Below are positions 1 through 9,123 of a DNA stretch of 64,000 nucleotides, piece by piece (positions within the stretch are counted from its first letter, which is position 1; the number at the start of each line of letters is the position of its first letter). Source of the DNA: Polynucleobacter sp. AP-Capit-er-40B-B4. Lineage in GTDB: Bacteria > Pseudomonadota > Gammaproteobacteria > Burkholderiales > Burkholderiaceae. Below the pieces are notes generated by a model. That model ran no database searches and had not been told where the DNA came from. It saw only the letters and a program-made list of their open reading frames with translations. The position numbers and the translations under genes are program-made. The stretch is taken from positions 42,607 through 106,606 of the forward strand of contig NZ_JACVOV010000003.1 of assembly GCF_018882245.1 (NCBI RefSeq), in the 5' to 3' direction.

Positions 1-405
1 GTGACTGGTAACGTGACTGGCGTCTTTGCCAACGCCAACGTAGGTAATGGCCTTGCCGTCACTACCAACGTCAGTGGCCTCACACTCTCGAATCCAAACT
101 ACTACGTAGCGGGTGTAACCACAGCATTAACTGCCAACATCACACCAGCCCCAGTAACCATCACTGGCCTGTCAGCTGCGAATAAGGTATATGACGCCAC
201 AACAACGGCAACCATTAACGGCATCCTGAATATTGCAGGCCTACTCTCAACAGATGCCTCAACAGTGACTGGTAACGTGACTGGCGTCTTTGCCAACGCC
301 AACGTAGGTAATGGCCTTGCCGTCACTACCAACGTCAGTGGCCTCACACTCTCGAATCCAAACTACTACGTAGCGGGTGTAACCACAGCATTGACTGCCA
401 ACATT
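1..405 (+). repeat. 264-bp tandem coding repeat in the adhesin
   Basis: Bases 1-128 recur without a difference at 265-392, giving a 264-bp (88-codon) period in frame. The match then fades over the next few codons, with the first mismatch at 129 against 393. Each copy encodes one YDG-linked unit (VTGNVTGVFANANVG onward). The array clearly continues left of the window. Perfect DNA identity points to recent duplication or ongoing homogenisation, so copy number probably varies between strains. Confidence 0.9.
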
Positions 406-3400
406 ACGGCTGCGCCTTTGACTATTGCTGTAAATAATGATTCCAAGATTTACGGAAGCACAAGCACGAATGCGAATATTAGTTATACCAATGGCAGTAC
501 AACGGGCGCTTCTGGTTACACCGTCAGTGGCTTGCAGGGTAGTGATGCTATTAGTTCTGTTGTACTAACGAGCCAGGGCGCACTAGCGACTGCTGGAGTG
601 CTTGGCTCGCCTTACGCAATTAATGCAAGCCTGGCTGTTGGCACAAATAACCTATCCAATTATGTTGTTACCTATATTCCTGGTGCTCTTGTTGTAACAC
701 CAAAAACATTAGCGGTAACGGTTGATAGCAAGTCAATGAACTACGGCGATGCTCTCATGCCAACCTTGACTTATTCTGTAGCCGGTTTAGTCAATGGTGA
801 CACCAGTACTATCAGCTTAGCTACAACTGCGAGCGCCTATACAGGCGCCGCTGGATCTGCATCAAATGTTGGTTCTTATCCAATCACTGCAACTGCAAGT
901 AGTAATAGAAACTATCTAGTGAGTTCAAGTGATGGTGTATTGACTGTGAATACAGTGGCCCTCACTATTCAGGCAAATACCCAATCTACGACCTATGGTT
1001 CGCCTTTAGTTCTCTCTCAATCAGCGCTTACTGCCACTGGATTGCTCAATGGAGACTCTGTATCCGGTGCAAGCATCTTGACTGATGTCGCTCAGACTGG
1101 GCAAGCAGGGGTAAATAGTCAGACTGTGTCCGGTTTGACAAATGCTGGTACGTACAGCAGAAATTTATCCATTAGCAATGCCACTGGTGTCAGACTGTCG
1201 AATTACGCCATTAGCTATCAAGCAGGAAATCTCATTGTTGATAAGGCGGTATTAACAGTAACATCTGTAAATGATGCCAAATTTATTGGCCAAACTGATG
1301 CGGCTGGTTATGCGAATTCTTGCGGTACAGCCACGGCCTGTGCCGGTGGATACGCAGGTGTAATGTACTCTGGGTTTAAGAATGCCGATTCAGTAAGTTC
1401 ATTAAATGCGAGTGGCTTAGTAGTTGCTCGTCAAAATGTAAGTAATGTGAATAGCAATCTCTCAGGAGAGCCTCATGCACCAGATACTTACCTTGGAGCC
1501 TTACAGGCTAGCGGTTTAACGGCGGCTAACTATAGCTTTAATTACGTACCGGGTAACTACACCATTGTTCCCGCATCCCAATTGCTGATTAAGGTTGGCG
1601 CTGTCAATACCATCTATGGCACTGCGCCGAATTACAGCAACATTACCGCCCAATATCTATATGGAAATAACATTGCTCCGACCACCTTATCGGTAAGCAA
1701 TATTGGGGCAACAGTATCTGTTTCCGATGGTTCAGGCGGCACTGCACAATTTAATTTGATTCCGGTAAGTCCGCAATTTAGTGGCTCCAATAATCTGAGT
1801 GTTGGTAGCTATGGCTTGCAGATTAATACTGCGCCAGGGCAATTGCTCGTATCGGGAACCCATTTCGGAAATCAGTTAGTGATTTCTGGTGGATTGACGG
1901 TTACTCCTTTGGCACTGACTTTCAATCAGTTAAACATCTCCGGTTTAAATAAGGTGTACGACGGTTCTGCTTACATGACCAATTTATCAGTCAATGCTGC
2001 TGCAAATGCATTTATCGCAGGTGACAATTTATCAGTCTTGGCAACAGGAACATTTGCCTCCAAGAATGTTCAGAATAATTTGGCATATACCGTTGGCGTT
2101 CTCTTTGATGGACCGGATGCTGCCAATTATGTTGTTGGAAATGGTTCAAGCTATGCAGGGACTAACGGCTCAATAACGCAGCTTAATTCCGTTACCTATA
2201 CTGGTTCGAATACAGGTGGCGCCTGGTCTAACCCTGCGAACTGGACAACTACAGGCACAACTGCTGTGGGCGCTATTCCAGATTTGGCAAACGTGGCGAA
2301 TGTCATTATTCCAGTTGGTTCGACAGTGGTTTATGACGGGACTGTGGCAGGACCCGTTGACACGAATGTTGCAAACAGCGGCAATTTGCAGATCAATCTC
2401 AGTTCAGCAGCTTCGATGCCAATGAACATTAGCGGTACCGGTGTAGTGACCATTTCTGGGGCTGGTGCGGTAACCCTGACTGGTAATAGTAGCTATACCG
2501 GTAGCAATATTCTGAATGCTGGCGCTACGCTGATAGCGGGCTCGAATAATGCAATCGGGACTGGCAATATTCAATCTCATGACGGCTCATTCGGCACCTT
2601 AACTGGTGTGACATTGCCGGCAATCAATGCAACTGGCTCCATGACCTTACTGAGCAGCATTGATTCAACTGGCGTTCAATCCTACGGGAACTTAACATTG
2701 GCAACGACAGCTAGTGGTTTGAATACCTCTAGCTTTGGTGCAACAACCATTAGTTTGGCCTCCCAGAATGCCAATATCAGTCTACTCGGAACGGTTGATG
2801 GTGTCACGGCTAAAACCCAGTCTTTGAGTGTCAATGCAGGCACCGGTGTTGTGACGATAGGTGATAGCGTCAGCTCAGTAACGCGCCTGAATTCTCTTGA
2901 TGTAACGGGCGCCACTATATATATCTTGGCCGATGTATTAACTTCCGCAACTCAAGCTTATCGTGGAAGCGTCTTGATTGGCGACGCTTCCTATTTGAAT
3001 AAGCCGAGGGTGGTTGGTTTCTTGCTGGCCGGCTATCGCGGCTATTTTGATTACCAGCGTGGTGGGTTGGTGAGTAGGGTGGATTACCTCAATTCCAATC
3101 CAGTCTATATCCGCACCTTGATATCTGAGGACCCATCGGTCACATTTACGGGTACCGTGAATGACGTAGTACCAAATACGCATACCTTATTAGTTGCAGC
3201 TATAGCGCCAAGCTTGGCCTCAGCTCTGATTGACAGTCCGGCAATTATGTATGAGCAAGCGGTTGGTTCAATTGCTCCGCTATACAGCCTTAACAGCCAG
3301 ACAACGATCTCGCAAAGCGTAGTGCCTGCAACGAGTTCTGATGCCTATGCTGGAGCGATTCAATCGACGAATGTCAGCACGTACTCTAGTCAAACGTACA

Positions 3401-3918
3401 GCACCCAGTCTATGACGGCTTCAGCTTCGACTGTTGGCGGAACTGTTACTTTCTCTATCTGGGATCCGACTGCTGCTGTGAATTTTATGTTGCCAACGCA
3501 CGTTACCAATGGCGTGACCCAGCTCAACCTCTTTAACGGCAACTCGGCATTCCTAGCAATTAATGGGTCCACAAATTACAGCGGTGCCGCCAACACGGGC
3601 GTATCGTCTAATCAGTGGGCTGAGCCAATCCTCAATCAGGCTTTAGGTTATGTAGCACCACCTCCTGAGGCTCCGGTAAACATGGCACCGACTCAGGTTG
3701 CCCCAATTCCTGGTGATGGCGCCGTTCTTCAAGGTGTTTTGGGTAATCACATATCCAATATGACTTCTACTCTGCTTGCAGGAGCCGGCTCGGTATCCGT
3801 TAGCTCTCCAGATGAAGTTACACTTGTAGAAGGAAAGTCTAAATCCGGTCAAGCTAAGTCTGAAGGCGGATGTTCATCTGATCTAGACGGAAATGAATCT
3901 AGCTGTGCTGAAGATTAA
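1..3918 (+). CDS. MBG/YDG-repeat giant surface adhesin, 3' part
   Basis: The frame is open at the left edge, so this is the C-terminal 1305 residues of a longer secreted protein. It is rich in Thr, Ser, Asn, Gly and Ala and almost free of Cys until the end. YDG-type units (NKVYDATTTATINGI near residue 62, NKVYDGSAYMTNLSV near 650) alternate with MBG-type units (YGSTS, NYGDALMPTLTYSVAGLVNGD, TYGSPL, IYGTAPNY). A beta-helix-like stretch of Gly/Asn repeats follows at about 790-980. A non-repetitive tail ends in a charged segment with two Cys (GGCSSDLDGNESSCAED). Known proteins with this layout are FHA-like adhesins exported by two-partner secretion; their N-terminal TPS domain and TpsB partner would lie upstream, outside the window. 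Export route and binding target are inferred. Confidence 0.85.
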   Translation: MTGNVTGVFANANVGNGLAVTTNVSGLTLSNPNYYVAGVTTALTANITPAPVTITGLSAANKVYDATTTATINGILNIAGLLSTDASTVTGNVTGVFANANVGNGLAVTTNVSGLTLSNPNYYVAGVTTALTANITAAPLTIAVNNDSKIYGSTSTNANISYTNGSTTGASGYTVSGLQGSDAISSVVLTSQGALATAGVLGSPYAINASLAVGTNNLSNYVVTYIPGALVVTPKTLAVTVDSKSMNYGDALMPTLTYSVAGLVNGDTSTISLATTASAYTGAAGSASNVGSYPITATASSNRNYLVSSSDGVLTVNTVALTIQANTQSTTYGSPLVLSQSALTATGLLNGDSVSGASILTDVAQTGQAGVNSQTVSGLTNAGTYSRNLSISNATGVRLSNYAISYQAGNLIVDKAVLTVTSVNDAKFIGQTDAAGYANSCGTATACAGGYAGVMYSGFKNADSVSSLNASGLVVARQNVSNVNSNLSGEPHAPDTYLGALQASGLTAANYSFNYVPGNYTIVPASQLLIKVGAVNTIYGTAPNYSNITAQYLYGNNIAPTTLSVSNIGATVSVSDGSGGTAQFNLIPVSPQFSGSNNLSVGSYGLQINTAPGQLLVSGTHFGNQLVISGGLTVTPLALTFNQLNISGLNKVYDGSAYMTNLSVNAAANAFIAGDNLSVLATGTFASKNVQNNLAYTVGVLFDGPDAANYVVGNGSSYAGTNGSITQLNSVTYTGSNTGGAWSNPANWTTTGTTAVGAIPDLANVANVIIPVGSTVVYDGTVAGPVDTNVANSGNLQINLSSAASMPMNISGTGVVTISGAGAVTLTGNSSYTGSNILNAGATLIAGSNNAIGTGNIQSHDGSFGTLTGVTLPAINATGSMTLLSSIDSTGVQSYGNLTLATTASGLNTSSFGATTISLASQNANISLLGTVDGVTAKTQSLSVNAGTGVVTIGDSVSSVTRLNSLDVTGATIYILADVLTSATQAYRGSVLIGDASYLNKPRVVGFLLAGYRGYFDYQRGGLVSRVDYLNSNPVYIRTLISEDPSVTFTGTVNDVVPNTHTLLVAAIAPSLASALIDSPAIMYEQAVGSIAPLYSLNSQTTISQSVVPATSSDAYAGAIQSTNVSTYSSQTYSTQSMTASASTVGGTVTFSIWDPTAAVNFMLPTHVTNGVTQLNLFNGNSAFLAINGSTNYSGAANTGVSSNQWAEPILNQALGYVAPPPEAPVNMAPTQVAPIPGDGAVLQGVLGNHISNMTSTLLAGAGSVSVSSPDEVTLVEGKSKSGQAKSEGGCSSDLDGNESSCAED

Positions 3919-3934
3919 GTGCGTACCCATAAGA

Positions 3935-4768
3935 ATGATCAAACTCCATACCCAATTTAATAAACCTCTATTTGTCATTTTGTTGATGGCAATGCCATTG
4001 ATCACTTTAGCGCAAACCCAAAAATCTCCTGCTGACTATGAATTCGTAGCCTCCGTGAACGGTTCCCCGATCTCAAAAGGTTTGCTGGAGTTCAATCTGA
4101 AGGGTGCGATTTCTCAGGGACAAAAAGATAGCCCCCAATTACGTCAGGCCGTTAAAGAAGAATTAATTAACCGTGAGTTAATCGCTCAAGCCGCTATTAA
4201 GGAGGGCTTAGAGAAAAACATTGATCTAACAGATCAAGTGGTTCAGCTGAAACAAACCTTGCTATTGCAGGCTTATCTTGAAGATCATTTCAAGAAAGAG
4301 CCCATTACTGATGCCAAACTTCGTGAAGAATATGAGAAGCAGAAGAAGCTCATGGGTGATAACTCCACGGCAGTTCAGTACAAGGTAAGTCAAATTATCC
4401 TGCCTTCCGAGTCTGAGGCTTTAGGGGTCATTGTGCGACTTCAAAAGGGCGAGTCCTTCTCAAAGCTGGCTAAAGAAACCTCTATTGATAACGCATCTAA
4501 AGAGCAGGGCGGCTCTGTTGGTTGGATATTGCCCCAACAGATTCTGCGGCCAATTGCTGATGTCATGGTGAACCTGCCTAAAGGTAGCATTTCGAATTCA
4601 CCTATTCAGGTACAAGGTGGCTGGGTCATTATTAAGCTTGAAGACAAGCGCACCATGAAAGTCCCGACGTTTGAGGAGGCAAAGAATCAGCTTCGTCAGG
4701 CAGTGGTACAGCAGTATTTGGCAGAGTCTATCAAACGACTACGCGAGAGCGCAAAAATTGTTCAATAA
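3935..4768 (+). CDS. Exported parvulin-type peptidyl-prolyl cis-trans isomerase
   Basis: About 277 residues with the SurA/PpiC layout. A signal peptide (hydrophobic FVILLMAMPLITLAQ) leads into a helical N-terminal chaperone region at about 30-120. A parvulin domain follows at about 135-250, with the typical QGGSVGWILPQQILRP and QGGWVIIKLEDKR stretches, and a short helical tail ends the protein. It should act in the periplasm on exported polypeptides. I chose the Met that directly precedes the signal sequence; an in-frame ATG 42 bases earlier overlaps the adhesin end and would extend the n-region by 14 residues. The position 16 bp after the adhesin stop suggests a dedicated chaperone for it, which is inference. 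Confidence 0.85.
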   Translation: MIKLHTQFNKPLFVILLMAMPLITLAQTQKSPADYEFVASVNGSPISKGLLEFNLKGAISQGQKDSPQLRQAVKEELINRELIAQAAIKEGLEKNIDLTDQVVQLKQTLLLQAYLEDHFKKEPITDAKLREEYEKQKKLMGDNSTAVQYKVSQIILPSESEALGVIVRLQKGESFSKLAKETSIDNASKEQGGSVGWILPQQILRPIADVMVNLPKGSISNSPIQVQGGWVIIKLEDKRTMKVPTFEEAKNQLRQAVVQQYLAESIKRLRESAKIVQ

Positions 4769-4772
4769 GGCC

Positions 4773-5303
4773 ATGCTGAAAAGCATCATTCATGCGATAG
4801 CCTTATCCGGCGCCTTGTTATTGGCGTTTGAGGTGAGCGCTAACGATAGAGTTGCCTATCAAAATTGGATTGTAGATACAGGCCCAGAAACCACTGAGGC
4901 TTACACAGCCAATGATTCCAACTCTTCATTGGGTCTTTTTTGTGGTGGACCTACTTGCGTGTTTTATCTCAACCCCAATCTCAATTGCCAACCCAATGCA
5001 AAAAATGCTGTTCTGATGAATAGCTCAAGTCAGTCTGCCGCCATCACTATGCAATGCACTTTGGTGGGAAAGCATTATTTTCAGATTCTGGATCCATTTG
5101 ATCAGGTCTTAAATGCTGTTAAATCGGGTGGCAATATTGGCTCTGCTGTTGCCCTTCAGGGTGGAGCATTTTCGGTTTATCGATTTAGCCTAAATGGGGC
5201 GGTGCCAGCTTTGCAAAGAGCCTTGGATGAGTCGGCTAAAAAGCGTTTAGTGAAGCCAGTGCAGCCAAGTGGGCAACCCGGCTTTAAAGACATTACGTTA
5301 TGA
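4773..5303 (+). CDS. Exported hypothetical protein
   Basis: About 176 residues, no family recognised. A signal peptide (MLKSIIHAIALSGALLLAFEVSA) is followed by a mature part with four Cys clustered near residues 55-95 (LFCGGPTCVFYL, LNCQPN, MQCTLVG), suitable for disulfides in the periplasm. The start is set by AATAAGG five bases upstream; longer in-frame starts lie inside the isomerase gene and lack a signal sequence. It follows the isomerase by 4 bp and overlaps the next gene by 4 bp (ATGA), so the three are probably co-transcribed with the adhesin. A role in adhesin export or anchoring is a guess from position. Confidence 0.75.
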   Translation: MLKSIIHAIALSGALLLAFEVSANDRVAYQNWIVDTGPETTEAYTANDSNSSLGLFCGGPTCVFYLNPNLNCQPNAKNAVLMNSSSQSAAITMQCTLVGKHYFQILDPFDQVLNAVKSGGNIGSAVALQGGAFSVYRFSLNGAVPALQRALDESAKKRLVKPVQPSGQPGFKDITL

Positions 5304-5848
5304 GCATTAAGCAATTTAACGCTACCTATCTGGCGCCAGATGATCGGCTGCTATTTCGTTTTAATACCACCGAAGATACGGAGTTTCGCTTTTGGTTTAC
5401 GCGCCGGATAACGCTGTTTATCTTGGCGGCAACTCAGCATCTGACTGTTAAAAGCCTTGAGCAGACTCATGCTCCCGAGATCGCCAAGGCAATAGCGGAC
5501 TTTGACAAAGAAGTCATGCAGAGCAACCCGGAGTCACAGGGTGTCTCGAAGGCGGAGGCGTATCAGCCCGCCGCAAACTATCCTCTTGGTGCAGACCCCT
5601 TGTTGGTAATGGATGCTAAATGCACGCCTGAGAAGCAGGGCTCAGAAGACGGGGTGTCACTAGATCTAGTCTTGCCAGGTGGCGCCAATATCAACGTCAA
5701 GATGGCGGGCCCAACCTTACAGGCTTTGTGCGCCTTATTGAATCAGTTGCGCGAGCATGCCAAGTGGGGTGATATTCCTTTGGTGGCGCAGTCCGCTACC
5801 GGAGTTGAGATTCTTGCGGAAGAGGGTAAGAAGCCCTCCGTTCATTAA
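5300..5848 (+). CDS. Cytoplasmic hypothetical protein
   Basis: 182 residues with no signal peptide or membrane segment. The N-terminal part (TYLAPDDRLLFRFNTTEDTEFRFWFTRRIT) looks like a small beta domain followed by a long helix; the middle is acidic and probably disordered. No known family is recognised. Start and stop are coupled to the upstream exported-protein gene through an ATGA overlap. Being cytoplasmic and last in the adhesin operon, it may be a regulator or accessory factor, but nothing in the sequence decides this. Confidence 0.7.
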   Translation: MSIKQFNATYLAPDDRLLFRFNTTEDTEFRFWFTRRITLFILAATQHLTVKSLEQTHAPEIAKAIADFDKEVMQSNPESQGVSKAEAYQPAANYPLGADPLLVMDAKCTPEKQGSEDGVSLDLVLPGGANINVKMAGPTLQALCALLNQLREHAKWGDIPLVAQSATGVEILAEEGKKPSVH

Positions 5849-5860
5849 GAGTCTTAAATG

Positions 5861-6040
5861 TTAAAAAGTCTTCCATTTTTCCAATGGAGGACCTTCTACT
5901 TCAATGATTTCGTTATATTCCTTTACAAAACTTTCAGTTATCAAGCCTTGACATTCTTTTCCAAGCATTAAGTTTGATAAGGCATCATGCTTTATTTGAC
6001 TTGCTGTGACGATAATTTTTATCATAGTACCAGTCGACAT
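5861..6040 (-). CDS. Small hypothetical ORF, 59 aa, downstream of the sugar mutase
   Basis: An open frame of 59 codons, starting MSTGTMIKIIVTASQIKHDA and ending PPLEKWKTF. It begins 15 bases past the stop of the phosphomannomutase gene on the same strand and fills most of the gap before the convergent gene. The composition is protein-like: hydrophobic strand IKIIV, amphipathic middle, acidic segment EYNEIIEVEG. A second Met at codon 6 is an equally good start. No strong ribosome binding site is visible at either, which lowers confidence. No family recognised; it could be a real small protein or the remnant of a longer gene. Confidence 0.4.
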   Translation of the reverse strand: MSTGTMIKIIVTASQIKHDALSNLMLGKECQGLITESFVKEYNEIIEVEGPPLEKWKTF

Positions 6041-6055
6041 TTGAGTTTTTCAAAC

Positions 6056-7441
6056 TTAAAAAGGCAACTTTGCTTCAGGCTTAGCAGCCAATAAAACAGT
6101 CTTAAACTCCGCCTGAATACGTTTAATTGCTTCTTCACTATCAGCCTCAAAACGCATCACCACCACTGGAGTGGTATTGGATGGTCTAGCCAAGCCAAAG
6201 CCATCGGCATACTCTACGCGCACCCCATCAATGGTGTTGATGGATTCAGAAGTAGGGAACTTCGCATTGGCCTTGATAGTTTCCAGCAAGGCAAAAGGCT
6301 CACCCTCGGCACAAGCAAGTTGCAGTTCTGGTGTGCAGATTGCATTTGGTAGGTTGTTGAGGGTGTCGCTCGGGTTTTTCTCTTTGCTTAGGATTTCTAG
6401 CAAACGAGCTCCCGTGTAAAGACCGTCATCAAAACCAAACCAACGATCCTTGAAGAAGATATGGCCACTCATCTCACCGGCGAGTGGAGCGCCAGTTTCT
6501 TTGAGCTTAGCCTTGACTAGCGAGTGACCGGTTTTCCACATGATGGGCTCGCCTCCATGTTCTTTTACGTAGGTCGCTAAATTGCGAGTGCACTTCACAT
6601 CGTAAATAATTTGCCCGCCCGGATTGCGAGATAGAACGTCTTTTGCAAAGAGCATCATTTGACGGTCCGGGAAAATCACTTGACCATCTTTAGTCACGAC
6701 ACCTAAGCGATCAGCATCGCCATCAAAAGCGAGGCCTAATTCATTATCGGTAGTCTGGAGGTTCTTGATGAGATCTTGTAGATTCTCAATATGGGCTGGA
6801 TCGGGGTGGTGATTTGGAAAATGACCATCTACTTCACAAAAGAGTTCTTGCACTTCACAGCCAAGAGCTCTAAATAACTTGCCGGCAAATGCACCGCCAA
6901 CGCCATTACCGCAATCGACGGCAATCTTCATGGGGCGAGTAATCTTGATATCGCCCACAATGTAATTAAGATACATCGGGAAAATATCAAAGGTGCTTCT
7001 ACTGCCTTGGCCGGTAGCAAATTGCTTGGCTTCAATGCGCTTACGCAATTCCTGAATCTGCTCACCATAAATAGCCGATGTACCCAAGACCATTTTGAAG
7101 CCGTTGTAGTTCGGAGGATTGTGACTTCCCGTAATCATGATGCCGGACTTTGGTGTCTTGCTATTGATAGTGTGATTAGCGGCAAAGTACACCATGGGTG
7201 TTGCAACCATGCCTAAATCAATCACATTGATGCCGGTAGAGAGCAGGCCTTCTGTTAATGCCTCAATCAAGCTAGGGCCAGATAGACGACCATCGCGGCC
7301 GATGACGATATCGGTCTCGCCAAGCTCACGCATTTCAGTGCCAAAGGCTTGGCCAATCAATTTGGCGATAGAGGGATCTAGGGTCTCATCAATAATGCCG
7401 CGGATGTCATATGCTTTAAAAATGGACGGAGACAATTGCAT
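6056..7441 (-). CDS. Phosphomannomutase/phosphoglucomutase
   Basis: 461 residues, the usual length of the bacterial PMM/PGM (AlgC/ManB type) alpha-D-phosphohexomutases, interconverting mannose- or glucose-6-phosphate and the 1-phosphates. The phosphoserine loop TGSHNPP is at residues 104-110 with active Ser106. The Mg-binding loop DGDADR is at 240-245, and the sugar-specificity loop GEMSGH near 320. The enzyme is cytoplasmic and feeds nucleotide-sugar and exopolysaccharide synthesis. It lies 45 bp downstream of pgi on the same strand, a sensible metabolic pair acting on glucose-6-phosphate. Function is secure; whether mannose or glucose is preferred cannot be read from the sequence. Confidence 0.95.
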   Translation of the reverse strand: MQLSPSIFKAYDIRGIIDETLDPSIAKLIGQAFGTEMRELGETDIVIGRDGRLSGPSLIEALTEGLLSTGINVIDLGMVATPMVYFAANHTINSKTPKSGIMITGSHNPPNYNGFKMVLGTSAIYGEQIQELRKRIEAKQFATGQGSRSTFDIFPMYLNYIVGDIKITRPMKIAVDCGNGVGGAFAGKLFRALGCEVQELFCEVDGHFPNHHPDPAHIENLQDLIKNLQTTDNELGLAFDGDADRLGVVTKDGQVIFPDRQMMLFAKDVLSRNPGGQIIYDVKCTRNLATYVKEHGGEPIMWKTGHSLVKAKLKETGAPLAGEMSGHIFFKDRWFGFDDGLYTGARLLEILSKEKNPSDTLNNLPNAICTPELQLACAEGEPFALLETIKANAKFPTSESINTIDGVRVEYADGFGLARPSNTTPVVVMRFEADSEEAIKRIQAEFKTVLLAAKPEAKLPF

Positions 7442-7486
7442 TGCAGATCCTTCAGTAAAAACACCCAGGCATGGCTTGGGTGATAA

Positions 7487-8983
7487 CTAGTTATTTGAAT
7501 TTAATAAATTAATACGAGCTGCAGTAACGGCATCGATATCTGCGCTTGCTTGAATATCACTCTGATGGCTTGCAAGAGCCTTCTCAATCGGCTTGGCTAG
7601 TACTTTGCCGTATTCCACGCCAGGCTGATCAAAGCTATTGATATTCCATAGGGCGCCTAATGTCGCAGTGCGATTCTCATAGAGGGCGAGTAGGCCGCCA
7701 AGATAAAAAGGATTGAGCTTAGGTAGTAGCAAAAGATTGCTTGGGCGTTTACCGGGATAGACGTCATTTGGGTTGCTAGCAGTTTTGCCATTGGCGAGTG
7801 CTTGCGCTTGTGCCAAGCAGTTGGACAACAGAATACGATGATGGGCCACAGCCTCTGGTCTATCGCTCATTGGCTCGCGTACTGCAATGAAATCAATCGG
7901 AATGATCTCGGTGCCTTGATGAAAGAGTTGGAAGTAAGAGTGCTGCGCATTGCTGCCGGCGCTACCAAATACCACTGGGGAAGAATGTTTGACGGGTTTG
8001 CCGTCACGATCAACACTCTTGCCATTGCTTTCCATATCGAGCTGCTGTAGCCATTTCGGAAACCAATCCAAAGCATCTGCATACGGAATGGCAGCATACG
8101 CTTTGATGTTGTGCTTCTCTTGTTGATGGAGGAGAGTAAGTGCCATGATGACAGGCAAATTTTCTTCCAGGGGCGCATTCTTAAAATGCAAATCCACTGC
8201 TTCTGCGCCAGCCAAAAACTGTTTGAATGTTTCAAAGCCGTATTGCAGGGCAATTGGCAAGCCAACAGCTGACCAAACGGAGTAGCGTCCACCCACCCAA
8301 TCCCAGAAGGGGTAGATATTGTCTTCCTCAACGCCAAATGCTTTAGCGGCAGGAATATTGGCTGTTACTGCATACAAAGCATGCGCGATTTGACTCTTGG
8401 TGCATCCACTGTCTTTTAGCCAAGCAACTACTGCTTTGGCATTCATCGAGGTTTCAAGAGTGGTGAACGACTTGGAGACCACAATCACGCGGGTGCTGTG
8501 TGGCTGAGCTCGTGCCAGAATGCGCGCTAACTCGGCGGTATCAATGTTAGCCAAGAAATGCATGCGCATGCCACGGCTTTCAATGCCGGGAACATGAGCT
8601 AAGGCTTCGATGGCGAGTCGCGGACCAAAGTCAGAGCCACCAATGCCAATATGAATGACATCGGTCACGCCAACCCATTTATTGCAGAGCGCTTCAATGC
8701 GATGCCAAACCTCAGAAACTGCTGGCATGACATCAGTACCATTAATCAATACAGGAGTTTTGCTCAGATTGCGCAGCGCAGAATGTAGGGCGGGGCGATC
8801 TTCGCTATTGTTAATGTGCTTGCCAGCAAACATATCCACAATGAATTGCTCGAGATGGCTTTGACGGGCAGAAGCAAAGAGCTTTTTCCAGTTGGCGGCA
8901 TCAATCCCCTGATAGGCGGTATCTAGGACCATATCGAGGGCTGAATGACTATTTTGGGTAGCTAGTTGGCTTTGCGCAGACAT
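7487..8983 (-). CDS. pgi: Glucose-6-phosphate isomerase
   Basis: 498 residues, somewhat shorter than the roughly 550 of E. coli Pgi but covering both SIS domains. Diagnostic stretches are IGIGGSDFGPRLA near residue 110 (sugar-phosphate binding), the signature DWVGGRYSVWSAVG near 227, and VFGSAGSNAQHSYFQLFHQGT near 335. It catalyses glucose-6-phosphate to fructose-6-phosphate in the cytoplasm. It is first of a minus-strand unit with the phosphohexomutase and is divergent from the FAD oxidoreductase across 140 bp, where both promoters should lie. Confidence 0.96.
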   Translation of the reverse strand: MSAQSQLATQNSHSALDMVLDTAYQGIDAANWKKLFASARQSHLEQFIVDMFAGKHINNSEDRPALHSALRNLSKTPVLINGTDVMPAVSEVWHRIEALCNKWVGVTDVIHIGIGGSDFGPRLAIEALAHVPGIESRGMRMHFLANIDTAELARILARAQPHSTRVIVVSKSFTTLETSMNAKAVVAWLKDSGCTKSQIAHALYAVTANIPAAKAFGVEEDNIYPFWDWVGGRYSVWSAVGLPIALQYGFETFKQFLAGAEAVDLHFKNAPLEENLPVIMALTLLHQQEKHNIKAYAAIPYADALDWFPKWLQQLDMESNGKSVDRDGKPVKHSSPVVFGSAGSNAQHSYFQLFHQGTEIIPIDFIAVREPMSDRPEAVAHHRILLSNCLAQAQALANGKTASNPNDVYPGKRPSNLLLLPKLNPFYLGGLLALYENRTATLGALWNINSFDQPGVEYGKVLAKPIEKALASHQSDIQASADIDAVTAARINLLNSNN

Positions 8984-9123
8984 TACTAGATTTTATCAAC
9001 AAGGGCATCAAAATCCCTTTAAAACACTGAAAATGTTACGATTTGAGCTATATAAAGCCTTTAGTAAAGGCAAAAGTCATTACAAAATTGAGATATATCT
9101 GAAATCAGGTCAGGAAAAGCCGA

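Noticed and set aside
102-347. 81-codon minus-strand ORF inside the adhesin
   Set aside because: It is the antisense of a YDG repeat unit, has no ribosome site and a composition explained by the Thr/Ala/Val codons opposite.
1-405. CRISPR-like or transposon repeat
   Set aside because: The repeat is 264 bp, in frame and encodes protein domains; there are no short spacers or inverted ends.
2938-3183. Minus-strand ORF in the adhesin
   Set aside because: Lies entirely opposite a clearly coding frame and resembles no protein family.
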